NCBI RefSeq assembly: GCF_900156155.1
Contig: NZ_FTMD01000016.1
Location: 1-64,000 of the forward strand
DNA length: 64,000 nt
Direction: 5' to 3'
Source of the DNA: Aromatoleum tolulyticum
GTDB taxonomy: Bacteria > Pseudomonadota > Gammaproteobacteria > Burkholderiales > Rhodocyclaceae
Position numbers and translations under genes: made by a program. Below are positions 20,160 through 28,146 of the stretch, in pieces (position 1 is the stretch's first letter; each line of letters opens with the position of its first letter). The notes under the pieces were generated by a model. The model searched no databases and had not been told where the DNA came from. It was given only the letters and a program-made list of their open reading frames with translations.

Positions 20160-22151
20160 ATGTTTAAGAAAATCCTGATCGCAAACCGCGGCGAGATCGC
20201 CTGCCGCGTCATCAAGACCGCCCGCAAGATGGGCATCGCCACCGTCGCCGTCCATTCCGAGGCCGACAAGGATGCGCTGTTCGTGGAGATGGCCGACGAG
20301 GCCGTGTGCATCGGACCGGCTGCGTCGAAAGAGTCCTATCTGCGCATGGACAAGATCATCGACGCCTGCAAGCAGACCGGCGCCGAAGCGGTCCATCCGG
20401 GCTACGGCTTCCTGTCCGAGAACGCCGAGTTCTCGCGCCGCCTGGAAGAGGAAGGCATCAAGTTCATCGGGCCGAAGCACTACTCGGTCGCCAAGATGGG
20501 CGACAAGATCGAGTCGAAGAAGCTCGCGATCGAAGCCGGCGTGAATACGATCCCCGGCTACAACGACGCGATCGCCGGCCCCGCGGAAGCGGTCGAGATC
20601 GCCAAGAAGATCGGCTATCCGGTGATGATCAAGGCGTCCGCCGGCGGCGGCGGCAAGGGCCTGCGCGTTGCGTACAACGACCAGGAAGCCTTCGAGGGTT
20701 TCTCGTCGTGCGTGAATGAGGCGAAGGCGTCGTTCGGCGACGACCGCGTGTTCATCGAGAAGTACGTGCTCGAGCCGCGCCACATCGAGATCCAGGTGCT
20801 CGGCGACTCGCATGGCAACTACGTGTACCTGAACGAGCGCGATTGCTCGATCCAGCGCCGTCACCAGAAGGTCATCGAGGAGGCGCCGAGCCCCTTCGTC
20901 GACCCCGACATGCGCAAGGCGATGGGCGAGCAGGCGGTGGCGCTGGCACGTGCGGTGAACTACGAATCGGCCGGCACGGTCGAGTTCGTGGTCAGCGGCG
21001 CGACCAAGGAGTTCTACTTCCTCGAGATGAACACCCGCCTGCAGGTGGAGCATCCGGTCACCGAACTCATCACCGGCCTCGATCTGGTCGAGCAGATGAT
21101 CCGCGTCGCCTATGGCGAGAAGCTCCCCATCGCCCAGGCCGACGTGAAGATCAATGGCTGGTCGATGGAGTGCCGCATCAACGCCGAAGACCCGTTCCGC
21201 GGCTTCCTGCCCTCGACCGGCCGCCTGGTGAAGTTCCAGGCGCCGACCGAGATTCCGGGCAAGGTGCGCGTCGATACCGGCGTGTATGAAGGCGGCGAGA
21301 TCTCGATGTTCTACGACTCGATGATCGCGAAGCTGATCGTGCACGGCGCGAACCGCGAGCAGGCGATCGAGCGCATGCGCGACGCGCTCAACGCCTTCGT
21401 GATCCGCGGCATCAGCTCGAACATCCCCTTCCAGGCCGCGCTGCTGCAGCACCCGCGCTTCTGCTCGGGCAACTTCAACACCGGCTTCATCGCCGAGGAG
21501 TACCCGCAGGGCTTCGACGCGTCGATGGTGCCGCACGACGATCCCGCGCTGCTCGCGGCGGTCGCGACCTTCGCGCGCCTGCGCTACATCGACCGCGCCG
21601 TGCAGATCGACGGCCAGCTCGCCGGCCACGGCCGCAAGGTGGGCAGCGAGTGGGTGGTCGTGATGGGCGGCAAGCAGTACCCGATGTCCGTGCTGCATAC
21701 GGCCAACGGGCTCGACATCACGCACGCCGACAAGACCTACAGCATCGTCTCCGACTGGAAGTTCGGCGACCTGCTGTTCCAGGGCACCGTGAACGGCGCG
21801 CCGATCTGCCTGCAGATCGAGCGCCGCGGCCTGCGCTACCGCATCTCGCACTTCGGCCTGCAGGTCGAGCCGATCGTGATGACCGAGCGCGCCGCCGAGC
21901 TGCTGGCGATGATGCCGGAGAAGCTGCCGCCGGACATGTCGAAGTTCCTGCTGTCGCCGATGCCGGGCCTGCTGCGCGACATCTGCGTCGCCGAAGGCCA
22001 GGAAGTGAAGGCGGGCGAGAAGCTCGCGATCATCGAGGCGATGAAGATGGAGAACGTGCTCAAGGCCGAGCAGGACGGCAAGGTCAGCAAGGTCGTCGCG
22101 AAGCCGGGCGCGAGTCTCTCGGTGGACGAAGTCATCATCGAGTTCGAGTGA
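20160..22151 (+). CDS. pccA: propionyl-CoA carboxylase, alpha (biotin carboxylase/BCCP) subunit
   Basis: The 663-residue biotin-containing subunit begins with the biotin-carboxylase domain: FKKILIANRGEIACRVIKTA, then ATP-grasp motifs ASAGGGGKGLR and EMNTRLQVEHPVTE. A linker (BT) domain lies at about 500-590. The C-terminal biotinyl domain has the biotin Lys in EAMKMENVL and an SPMPG loop. Normal length. It ends in a strong terminator at 22199. With pccB, the mutase and MeaB it completes propionyl-CoA to succinyl-CoA, except for the epimerase, for which the VOC gene at 60748 is a candidate. Confidence 0.95.
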   Translation: MFKKILIANRGEIACRVIKTARKMGIATVAVHSEADKDALFVEMADEAVCIGPAASKESYLRMDKIIDACKQTGAEAVHPGYGFLSENAEFSRRLEEEGIKFIGPKHYSVAKMGDKIESKKLAIEAGVNTIPGYNDAIAGPAEAVEIAKKIGYPVMIKASAGGGGKGLRVAYNDQEAFEGFSSCVNEAKASFGDDRVFIEKYVLEPRHIEIQVLGDSHGNYVYLNERDCSIQRRHQKVIEEAPSPFVDPDMRKAMGEQAVALARAVNYESAGTVEFVVSGATKEFYFLEMNTRLQVEHPVTELITGLDLVEQMIRVAYGEKLPIAQADVKINGWSMECRINAEDPFRGFLPSTGRLVKFQAPTEIPGKVRVDTGVYEGGEISMFYDSMIAKLIVHGANREQAIERMRDALNAFVIRGISSNIPFQAALLQHPRFCSGNFNTGFIAEEYPQGFDASMVPHDDPALLAAVATFARLRYIDRAVQIDGQLAGHGRKVGSEWVVVMGGKQYPMSVLHTANGLDITHADKTYSIVSDWKFGDLLFQGTVNGAPICLQIERRGLRYRISHFGLQVEPIVMTERAAELLAMMPEKLPPDMSKFLLSPMPGLLRDICVAEGQEVKAGEKLAIIEAMKMENVLKAEQDGKVSKVVAKPGASLSVDEVIIEFE

Positions 22152-22198
22152 TCGGGACGGCCGCCGCCGCATCTGCGGCGGCGCCTGTCTGAACGCCG

Positions 22199-22228
22199 AA
22201 AGGGCCTGCGCGAGCAGGCCCTTTCTTT
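22199..22228 (+). terminator. rho-independent terminator after pccA
   Basis: AAAGGGCCTGC / GCAGGCCCTTT stem with a GCGA loop, followed by CTTTAT. It closes the mcm-meaB-pccBA unit. Confidence 0.85.
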
Positions 22229-22336
22229 ATCGGGGCAGCGTCGCGGCTTTCGGCACAAGCGCAGGCGCGCGGGAACTGCAGCCGAACGCGCCGTGGGGCC
22301 TGCTTTCGCCCCGCACCGGCTCGATCCTTTCTTTGT

Positions 22337-22356
22337 ATTTCTGCATTGACAGAAAT
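22337..22356. promoter_or_regulatory. inverted repeat ATTTCTG-N6-CAGAAAT (operator of gbsR-like gene)
   Basis: A perfect 7-6-7 inverted repeat overlaps a consensus -35 box TTGACA (22346-22351). A TAGAGT -10-like box lies 16 bp on (22368-22373). That would start transcription almost at the ATG (22381), and no ribosome site is seen, so the message may be leaderless. A second copy of the architecture lies before the next operon. Confidence 0.6.
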
Positions 22357-22380
22357 AACAGAAGGTTTAGAGTTGCCCCC

Positions 22381-22908
22381 ATGGAACTCAAACCGATCGC
22401 CGAACGCTTTGTCCTCCACTGGGGGGAGATGGGATCCCGCTGGGGGGTCAATCGCACCGTCGCGCAGATCCACGCGCTGCTCTACCTCGCCGGGCGACCG
22501 CTCGACGCCGAGGAGATCACCGAGACGCTGGGGGTCGCACGCTCGAACGTGAGTACCAGCCTCAAGGAGCTGCAGGCGTGGAACCTCGCGCGGGTCGTGC
22601 ATCTGAGGGGGGACCGCCGCGACCATTTCGAGACCTCGACCGACATCTGGGAACTCTTCAAGCTGATCGTCGCCGGGCGCCGTCAGCGCGAGATCGATCC
22701 GACGGCGGTCGCGCTGCGCGAATGTCTGGAGAATCCGGCAATCGATGACGAGGACGACGGGACGCGGCAGCGTATCGAGGAGACGCTGAAGTTCATCGAG
22801 ATCATGTGCACGCTGTCGGACGAGATGTTGCGGATCAGGCCGGAAACCTTGATGAAGACGCTGGGTGTCAGCGCGAAGATCAGCAAGACGTTCAGGAAGA
22901 AGGGCTGA
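22381..22908 (+). CDS. GbsR/MarR-family transcriptional regulator
   Basis: The 175-residue winged-helix protein shows NRTVAQIHALLYLAGRPLDA, then EEITETLGVARSNVSTSLKEL as the helix-turn-helix, and WNLARVVHLRGDRRDHFETS as the wing. This matches the GbsR branch of MarR. A helical dimerisation tail follows. The start at 22381 (MELKPIAERFVLHWGEMG) is where the family begins; the in-frame ATG at 22333 lies upstream of the promoter. A 20-bp operator in its own promoter and a related one before the neighbouring operon suggest autoregulation and local control. The effector is unknown. Confidence 0.85.
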   Translation: MELKPIAERFVLHWGEMGSRWGVNRTVAQIHALLYLAGRPLDAEEITETLGVARSNVSTSLKELQAWNLARVVHLRGDRRDHFETSTDIWELFKLIVAGRRQREIDPTAVALRECLENPAIDDEDDGTRQRIEETLKFIEIMCTLSDEMLRIRPETLMKTLGVSAKISKTFRKKG

Positions 22909-22924
22909 GCAGGCTGGCGGGACC

Positions 22925-22948
22925 ACGGGCTTGACCGCCCGTTTTTTT
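22925..22948 (+). terminator. terminator after the GbsR-type gene
   Basis: CGGGC / GCCCG stem with a short loop, followed by seven T residues (22942-22948). It separates the regulator from the next operon. Confidence 0.75.
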
Positions 22949-22957
22949 GCGGCGTGA

Positions 22958-22977
22958 ATTTCTGTTTTTACTGAAAC
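22958..22977. promoter_or_regulatory. second GbsR-type operator, ATTTCTG-N6-CTGAAAC
   Basis: The left arm is identical to the site at 22337 and the right arm matches 5 of 7, with the same 6-bp spacer. It lies 25 bp upstream of the membrane protein start. Confidence 0.55.
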
Positions 22978-23001
22978 AACTGTCTGAAAAGGAGAGTAGC
23001 C

Positions 23002-23358
23002 ATGGGTATCGTGAATTTCCTCGTCGAAGTCTCCATTCCGGTCGTCATCGGGTTCGCCGTCAGCCGCTACCTGCAGGAAGTCACGACACGGCTGCTGTGC
23101 GACCTGTGCGGTACGTACGACCGGTCCGAGTTCTGGGTGCGCGTCAATGCGATCATGATCACGGGCATCCCGCTGATCCTCGCGCTCGCCTTCGGGCGCA
23201 GCAGCAATCCGGGCGCGGCGATCGACGTGGTTGCGCGTCATGCGCTGATGATGACGGCGCTCGGAATCGTCGTGTCCGTCGCCGTCGTCGCGCGGATGAT
23301 CATGCGCAACCTCCCCGACCCCGCAACACGCAGGGAACTGCTGGAGATCGCGCAATGA
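23002..23358 (+). CDS. small membrane protein, unknown function
   Basis: The 118-residue product has three hydrophobic helices (about 3-20, 48-66 and 80-102) and a short CDLCGTYDR loop containing CxxC between the first two. A GGAGAG site precedes the ATG. The last codons overlap the next start (ATGA), so translation is coupled to the SDR-DoxX gene. I do not recognise the family. Position behind the GbsR operator suggests that it is regulated with the rest of this operon. Confidence 0.7.
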   Translation: MGIVNFLVEVSIPVVIGFAVSRYLQEVTTRLLCDLCGTYDRSEFWVRVNAIMITGIPLILALAFGRSSNPGAAIDVVARHALMMTALGIVVSVAVVARMIMRNLPDPATRRELLEIAQ

Positions 23359-24617
23359 AGATCCTCGTGTGCGGTGCCGCCGGCTTCATGGGGATGGCGA
23401 TCTGCGCACGCCTCGCGGCGGCCGGCCACGAGGTCGTCCGCGGCGTGAGGAAGCCCGTCCGGGCGGGTGACATCGCGATCGACTTCGCAGCGGATACGGC
23501 GGTGGAGCGGTGGTGCGGGCGGCTGGCCGGTGTCGAGGTCGTCGTCAATGCGGTGGGCATCATCAGGGAAAGCGCGGACGCGCGTTTCGACGACGTGCAC
23601 CAGCGTGCACCGGCGGCGCTGTTTGCGGCCTGCGCGAAGGCCGGGGTGCGACGGGTGGTGCAGATCTCGGCGCTCGGCGCCGAGTCCTGTGCAACACCTT
23701 ACTTCGCGAGCAAGTACGCGGCCGACCGTTGCCTGACGAGCCTGCCCGTGGAATGGCTGATCCTGCGGCCGTCGCTCGTGTATGGGCCGGACGGCATTTC
23801 CGCGTCGATGTTCCGCATGTTCGCGAGCCTGCCGGTGGTGCCGTTGCCGGCGCTGGGCGCGGCTACGTTCCAGCCGATCCATATCGACGACCTCGCCGCG
23901 GCGGTCGAGCGGGCGGTGGCCTCCGACACGCCAAGCGGGCAGCAGATCGACCTGGCCGGCGGCACGCGCGTGTCCTATCGCGAGATGCTGGAGTGCTTGC
24001 GGCGGGGGATGGGTTTCCCGCGGCCGTTGTACCTGCGCATCCCCGCCCCGCTCATGGCGCTTGTCGCGCGTGTTGCCGGCTGGATTCCGCGGGTGCCGCT
24101 GACGCCGGACAGCTGGCGCATGCTCCGCGCCGGCAGCGCCGCCGATGCGGCCGCCACCGCGACGCTGCTGGGGCATACGCCGAAGGGCATCGAGGACTTC
24201 ATTCCGCCCGCGGAATCGGAGCTGTTGCGCCAGCGCGCGCTCGCCGCCTGGCGCGGGCCGCTGCTCCGACTCGCCCTCGCGTTCGTCTGGATCGCGACCG
24301 CGTTCGTGAGTGTCTTCGTCCATCCGGTCGAGCACAGCCTCGAGCTGCTGGCACGCGTCGGGCTGGACGGATGGCCGGCGACGCTTGCGCTTTATGGGGC
24401 CGCGGCACTGGATCTCGCGCTGGGCATCGCCTGCCTCGCCTATCCGCGCCGGGCGCTGTGGGCCGCGCAGGCGGCGCTGGTGGTCGGCTACACGGCGATC
24501 ATCGCCGTCGCGCTGCCGGACTTCCTCGCCCATCCCTTCGGGCCTGTGCTCAAGAACGTGCCCATCCTCGCCATCCTGTTCATCCTTGCCGCAGAGGAGC
24601 CGTCATGGACTACCTGA
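23355..24617 (+). CDS. NAD(P)-binding SDR protein fused to a DoxX-like membrane domain
   Basis: The 420-residue fusion has an N-terminal atypical short-chain dehydrogenase/epimerase-like Rossmann fold (ILVCGAAGFMGMAICARLAAAG; NAVGIIRES; LRPSLVYGPDG; FQPIHIDDLA) up to about residue 290. Four membrane helices follow at about 300-415 (LRLALAFVWIATAFVSVFVH; LALGIACLAY; LVVGYTAIIAVALP) of DoxX type. Such proteins are annotated as NAD-dependent epimerase/dehydratase-like; the substrate is unknown. ATGA overlap upstream and a 13-bp overlap with the DUF2269 gene downstream show tight coupling. Confidence 0.8.
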   Translation: MKILVCGAAGFMGMAICARLAAAGHEVVRGVRKPVRAGDIAIDFAADTAVERWCGRLAGVEVVVNAVGIIRESADARFDDVHQRAPAALFAACAKAGVRRVVQISALGAESCATPYFASKYAADRCLTSLPVEWLILRPSLVYGPDGISASMFRMFASLPVVPLPALGAATFQPIHIDDLAAAVERAVASDTPSGQQIDLAGGTRVSYREMLECLRRGMGFPRPLYLRIPAPLMALVARVAGWIPRVPLTPDSWRMLRAGSAADAAATATLLGHTPKGIEDFIPPAESELLRQRALAAWRGPLLRLALAFVWIATAFVSVFVHPVEHSLELLARVGLDGWPATLALYGAAALDLALGIACLAYPRRALWAAQAALVVGYTAIIAVALPDFLAHPFGPVLKNVPILAILFILAAEEPSWTT

Positions 24618-25069
24618 CCGTGAAGACGATCCACATCCTTTCGTCCGTGCTGATGGTCGGCACCGGCTTCGGCACGGCCTTCTATCTCTTCTTCGCCAAC
24701 CGCTCGGGATCGGTCGAGGCGATCGCCGTGGTGTCGCGCCTCGTCGTGCGCGCGGACTGGTGGTTCACGACGCCCGCGGTGATCGTCCAGCCGCTGTCCG
24801 GCGCCTACATGATCCACCTCGCCGGCTATCCGCTGGACGCGCCGTGGCTCGTCGCCTCGCTGGCGCTGTATGTGCTCGCGGGGATCTGCTGGCTGCCGGT
24901 CGTGTGGTACCAGATCGCGATGGGGCGGATGGCGATCGCCGCCCACGAGCACGGGGATGTGCTGCCGCAGCGCTACTGGGCCTATGCGAAACGCTGGGAG
25001 CTGCTCGGCTACCCGGCGTTCACGGCGATGGTGGCGGTGTATTTCCTGATGGTCGTGAAGCCGGCCTGA
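24605..25069 (+). CDS. DUF2269 family integral membrane protein
   Basis: The 154-residue product has four membrane helices. Conserved residues are TVKTIHILSSVLMVGTGFGT, RADWWFTTPAVIVQPLSG, and WLPVVWYQIAMGRMA near the third helix. His residues in helix 1 and Trp-rich helices resemble the DUF2269 family, whose function is not established. It ends the GbsR-controlled operon, which thus encodes three membrane proteins, one with a cofactor-binding soluble head. Confidence 0.75.
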   Translation: MDYLTVKTIHILSSVLMVGTGFGTAFYLFFANRSGSVEAIAVVSRLVVRADWWFTTPAVIVQPLSGAYMIHLAGYPLDAPWLVASLALYVLAGICWLPVVWYQIAMGRMAIAAHEHGDVLPQRYWAYAKRWELLGYPAFTAMVAVYFLMVVKPA

Positions 25070-25171
25070 GGCGGTTCGCGTGGGCGGATATCCGCATCTC
25101 GCGCGGCGCCCGCGGGCGATGTTCTTTGTGTATGCTGCAGGAATGTATTCGCGCATCGATTGCCCGTCCCC

Positions 25172-25978
25172 ATGATGAACGTCGCTGCCGATGGTCGGAC
25201 GTATGCGCTGGCGTTGCTGCTGGCATTGGCCGGCGGCTGCGCGATGCAGCCGCCGGCCGGGCATCCGCCTGCCGAGAGCCCGCCGCAGCGGAGCAAGGTG
25301 CCGCGCCACAACGGCCACGCGACGGCGTGGCCGCTTGCCGAGCTCGGTGCCGCTGAAGGGCGGCGGGTCGGCGTGCAGGTGCAGGGCGCCGTGCGCTGGT
25401 TCGATGCGGATGCCCTGCGCGCCGCCTGGGCCGCGGCCCGGCGCGTGGGGGCGGCGACGCCGGGCGCTCGTCCGCAGTACCTGCTGGTCGACAACCCCGG
25501 TGCCAACGCCTTCGCGATACGCTCCGGCCAGGACGGCGTGATCGGCATCCACGTCGGGATGGTCGAACTGCTCGGCGCGGACGAAGCGGCGTGGGCGGCG
25601 CTGATCGGGCACGAGCTGGCGCACCTGAACCTGCGTCACACGGAACAGCGCCTGTCGCGCCGCAACGAGACCGGCGGCATGGTGGCCATCGCGAGCGTGC
25701 TCCTGACCGCGGTGGGCTTCCCCTTGACGCCGCTCTTCGCCGAATTCGCGACCAACATGGCCGAGAATGGGTACAGCCGCGACGACGAGCGCGCCGCCGA
25801 CGAGGCCGGCATCGCCTACATGCGCCGCGCAGGCTACGATCCGGAGGGGGCGGTGCGCTTCTTCGAGAAGCTCTCGACCAGCGGACAGCCGGAGCGCTTC
25901 GCCTTTCTCGGCACCCATCCGGACGGTGCCGAACGCATCGCGGCGGCACGCGCCCTGGCGGAGCGCGAGCCCGACTGA
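25172..25978 (+). CDS. M48-family zinc metallopeptidase lipoprotein
   Basis: The roughly 268-residue product has a lipoprotein signal (YALALLLALAGGC, lipobox LAGGC), a Pro-rich linker and an M48 peptidase domain. It has HELAHLNLRH (HExxH zinc site) and a downstream Glu in DDERAADEAGIAYMRRAGYD as the third ligand. It resembles the single-domain Oma1/LoiP-type periplasmic enzymes acting in outer membrane quality control, but without TPR repeats. The ATG at 25172 or 25175 is the likely start; a TTG at 25160 is also in frame. Confidence 0.85.
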   Translation: MMNVAADGRTYALALLLALAGGCAMQPPAGHPPAESPPQRSKVPRHNGHATAWPLAELGAAEGRRVGVQVQGAVRWFDADALRAAWAAARRVGAATPGARPQYLLVDNPGANAFAIRSGQDGVIGIHVGMVELLGADEAAWAALIGHELAHLNLRHTEQRLSRRNETGGMVAIASVLLTAVGFPLTPLFAEFATNMAENGYSRDDERAADEAGIAYMRRAGYDPEGAVRFFEKLSTSGQPERFAFLGTHPDGAERIAAARALAEREPD

Positions 25979-26060
25979 AATCCTCCGCAACGCGTCCGTC
26001 CCAAGGCCCGGCCGAGGCTGCGCTATGATTGCGCCGCATTCCTGAATTTGCGGAGGTTAC

Positions 26061-26216
26061 ATGAAGCGCTTCTTTGCCCTGATCGCGCTCGCGTCGCTCG
26101 TCGGCGCATGCGCTGTGTATACGCCGGCCGGTTCGGTCGTGGTCGATCCGGGCGGCCATGGAGGCTCGGGTGGCGGATTCTGTCCGCCGGGACAGGCGAA
26201 GAAGGGGAACTGCTAG
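26061..26216 (+). CDS. 51-residue glycine-rich lipoprotein
   Basis: An ATG at 26061 preceded by GGAGG encodes MKRFFALIALASLVGACAVY, a textbook lipoprotein signal (lipobox VGAC). A short mature peptide PGGHGGSGGGFCPPGQAKK, then GNC, follows. Lipidation at Cys17 would leave a 35-residue surface or periplasmic peptide with two further Cys. A terminator follows at 26245, so this is a compact single-gene unit. Function is unknown; similar tiny lipoproteins often are stress-induced. Confidence 0.7.
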   Translation: MKRFFALIALASLVGACAVYTPAGSVVVDPGGHGGSGGGFCPPGQAKKGNC

Positions 26217-26244
26217 CCGGGAAGGCTCAGCGATAGATGCGAAC

Positions 26245-26272
26245 GACACCGGCTCCGTGCCGGTGTTTTTAT
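26245..26272 (+). terminator. rho-independent terminator after the small lipoprotein gene
   Basis: ACACCGGC / GCCGGTGT stem with a TCCGT loop, followed by TTTTTATT. Confidence 0.85.
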
Positions 26273-26400
26273 TCAGGGGTAGCGGTCCGGATCGCGGCGA
26301 ATGTTCCCGTTCGCGGCTGCATCCCCTGGCGCATCGGTATCGGTAAATGGCATAGGCATGCAAAAATGCTATAGTAATAGCTTTGATTGCCGCTTCCGCC

Positions 26401-27606
26401 ATGACGACATCCTCACGGGTGAGCCACGCTGCGCCCGCCTTTTCACTCACTCCGCCTGAGGTGCCGCCGGCCGTCAGCGATGAGCAGGCGACCGACGCGA
26501 TTCCGCTGAGCGCCGAGCGTGTCGCCGAAATCGATGCGCAGGTCGAGCGCTTCGTGAATGCCTTGCTGACGGAGGACGTGCGGGGCGACGTCTTCAAGTC
26601 CAGGCTGGACTCCGCATTCCGACTGGGGCGCGAAGAGATTTCCATGGCGTCGGGTCTCATGACCGGCCGCTTCATGGAGCGCAACATGATCGGCATGGAG
26701 GACTCGCCCGCATTCCGGGCAATCGAGGACTTGCGCAGACAGCTCGATGAACTCGACCCCGGCAAGGAAGGGGACCTGCTGTCGCGCAACAAGCTGCTCG
26801 GCATCCTGCCGTTCGGCGACAAGCTGAAGACATACTTCCGCCGCTTCCAGAGCGCCGCAACCCAGATCCAGGCAACGCTGCAGCGCATCTATGCGGCGCG
26901 TGACGACATGGAGCGCGATGCGCTGGAAATCGAGGCGACGCGCGCACGGTTATGGGAAGCGCTGCAGAAGCTCAAATCCGCCGCGCATTTCGCCGAGCGT
27001 CTCGACGAGCACCTCGCACAGAAGGCGGCCGCGCTCAGGTCCGTGGATATCGAACGGGCGACGGCCCTCGAACAGGAAGTGCTGTATTACGCCCGGCAGA
27101 ACCTGCAGGACATCCTTACCCAGCAGGCGGTGTGCGTGAACGGCTACCTGTCGCTCGACGTGCTCAAGAAGACCTGCCGCGAGATGGTGATCGGTTGCGA
27201 CCGGGTGGCGACAACCGGCATGTCGGCGCTCGCCGTGGCGCAGACGGTCGCGCGCGCGACGGGCAATCAGGTCAAGGTGATGAACATGCTCGCCGGCGTC
27301 AATGGCACGATCGAAAACCTGATAGCGGAGTCGGGCAAGCTACTGAACAACCACGCCGAACGCTGCGTTCAATTCGGCAGCAATCCGCTCCTGGGCGTCG
27401 ACAAGATGAAGGAAATGTTCGATCTCACCTTCTCCGCCATGGACACGATGGACACCTTCCGCAGCAAGGCGCTCGAGGTCATGGGGCAGCACAACGCGGT
27501 GATGCGCGAGCAGCTCAGGCGATCCGAGGCCTATATGGATACTGCCCGCCAGGCGCGGATCGCCAGGGGTACGCCGGCGCAGATCGACGGCCCGGTCCGT
27601 CTCTAG
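26401..27606 (+). CDS. TelA/KlaA-family toxic anion resistance protein
   Basis: The 401-residue soluble, mostly helical product has the family features: LLGILPFGDKLKTYFRRFQS at about residues 130-150, long coiled helices (ERATALEQEVLYYARQN), and a C-terminal SNPLLGVDKMKEMFDLTFSA, then MDTMDTFRSKALEVM. TelA proteins were named for tellurite resistance but occur widely with membrane-stress partners. The ATG at 26401 is chosen; a TTG at 26383 is in frame, and neither has a good ribosome site. It is followed by a YiaA/B gene and faces an XpaC-like gene. A telA/xpaC pairing is known in Bacillus, supporting a joint envelope role. Confidence 0.85.
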   Translation: MTTSSRVSHAAPAFSLTPPEVPPAVSDEQATDAIPLSAERVAEIDAQVERFVNALLTEDVRGDVFKSRLDSAFRLGREEISMASGLMTGRFMERNMIGMEDSPAFRAIEDLRRQLDELDPGKEGDLLSRNKLLGILPFGDKLKTYFRRFQSAATQIQATLQRIYAARDDMERDALEIEATRARLWEALQKLKSAAHFAERLDEHLAQKAAALRSVDIERATALEQEVLYYARQNLQDILTQQAVCVNGYLSLDVLKKTCREMVIGCDRVATTGMSALAVAQTVARATGNQVKVMNMLAGVNGTIENLIAESGKLLNNHAERCVQFGSNPLLGVDKMKEMFDLTFSAMDTMDTFRSKALEVMGQHNAVMREQLRRSEAYMDTARQARIARGTPAQIDGPVRL

Positions 27607-27637
27607 TACATCGTTTTCACTAAAGGAGAAGCAAGCA

Positions 27638-28102
27638 ATGTCCCAGAAATATCTCATTCGTCGCGACACCCCAAGCTGGATCTTTCAGGTGTGGCTGACA
27701 TTCGGTCTCGCAGTCATCGGGTGCGCGGTCGGCATCTGGAACATGCCGAGCGAGGATCTCGATCGGGCGTTCGTCGCCATCGGCTATTTCTTCTGCCTTT
27801 TCGCCGCATTCACGCTCGCGAAGATGACCCGTGACAACCGCGACGAACGTATCGATACCAACGGCTGGGTGATGACGGTGTGGGTCGGCTTCGGTGTCGC
27901 GATCGCGCTGACGGCCTGGGGGCTGATTCGCATGAAGATCGGGGGCTGGGAAAAGGGCTACATGGTCGTGGCCTGGATGTTCCTCGTGAGTTCCGTGTTC
28001 ACCCTGGCCAAGACCGTCCGTGACAAGCAGGAGGCCGACCTGATGGACGGAGCGATCGACATCCAGGGCAGTCCGGAGGCCGCTGCCAGCCTGCAGTCCT
28101 GA
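27638..28102 (+). CDS. YiaA/YiaB-type inner membrane protein
   Basis: The 154-residue product has four helices arranged as two copies of a two-helix unit: WIFQVWLTFGLAVIGCAVGIWN with YFFCLFAAFTLAKMTRDNRD, and WVMTVWVGFGVAIALTAWGL with WMFLVSSVFTLAKTVRDKQE. The repeated FTLAK..RD ending is characteristic of the YiaA/B domain. GGAG lies 8 bases upstream. Co-directional with telA and 31 bp after it, so probably one transcript. Function is unknown. Confidence 0.85.
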   Translation: MSQKYLIRRDTPSWIFQVWLTFGLAVIGCAVGIWNMPSEDLDRAFVAIGYFFCLFAAFTLAKMTRDNRDERIDTNGWVMTVWVGFGVAIALTAWGLIRMKIGGWEKGYMVVAWMFLVSSVFTLAKTVRDKQEADLMDGAIDIQGSPEAAASLQS

Positions 28103-28104
28103 GC

Positions 28105-28146
28105 AGGAGCGCGCTGTCGGGAAGGAGTGCGGTTGCCCGCGCTCCT
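28105..28146. terminator. convergent terminator between YiaA/B and the XpaC-like gene
   Basis: AGGAGCGCG (28105-28113) pairs with CGCGCTCCT (28138-28146), followed by TTTAATT on the plus side. Confidence 0.6.

Noticed and set aside
25160-25172. TTG start codon for the M48 lipoprotein
   Set aside because: ATG codons 12 and 15 bases later place the signal peptide better; the TTG has no ribosome site.
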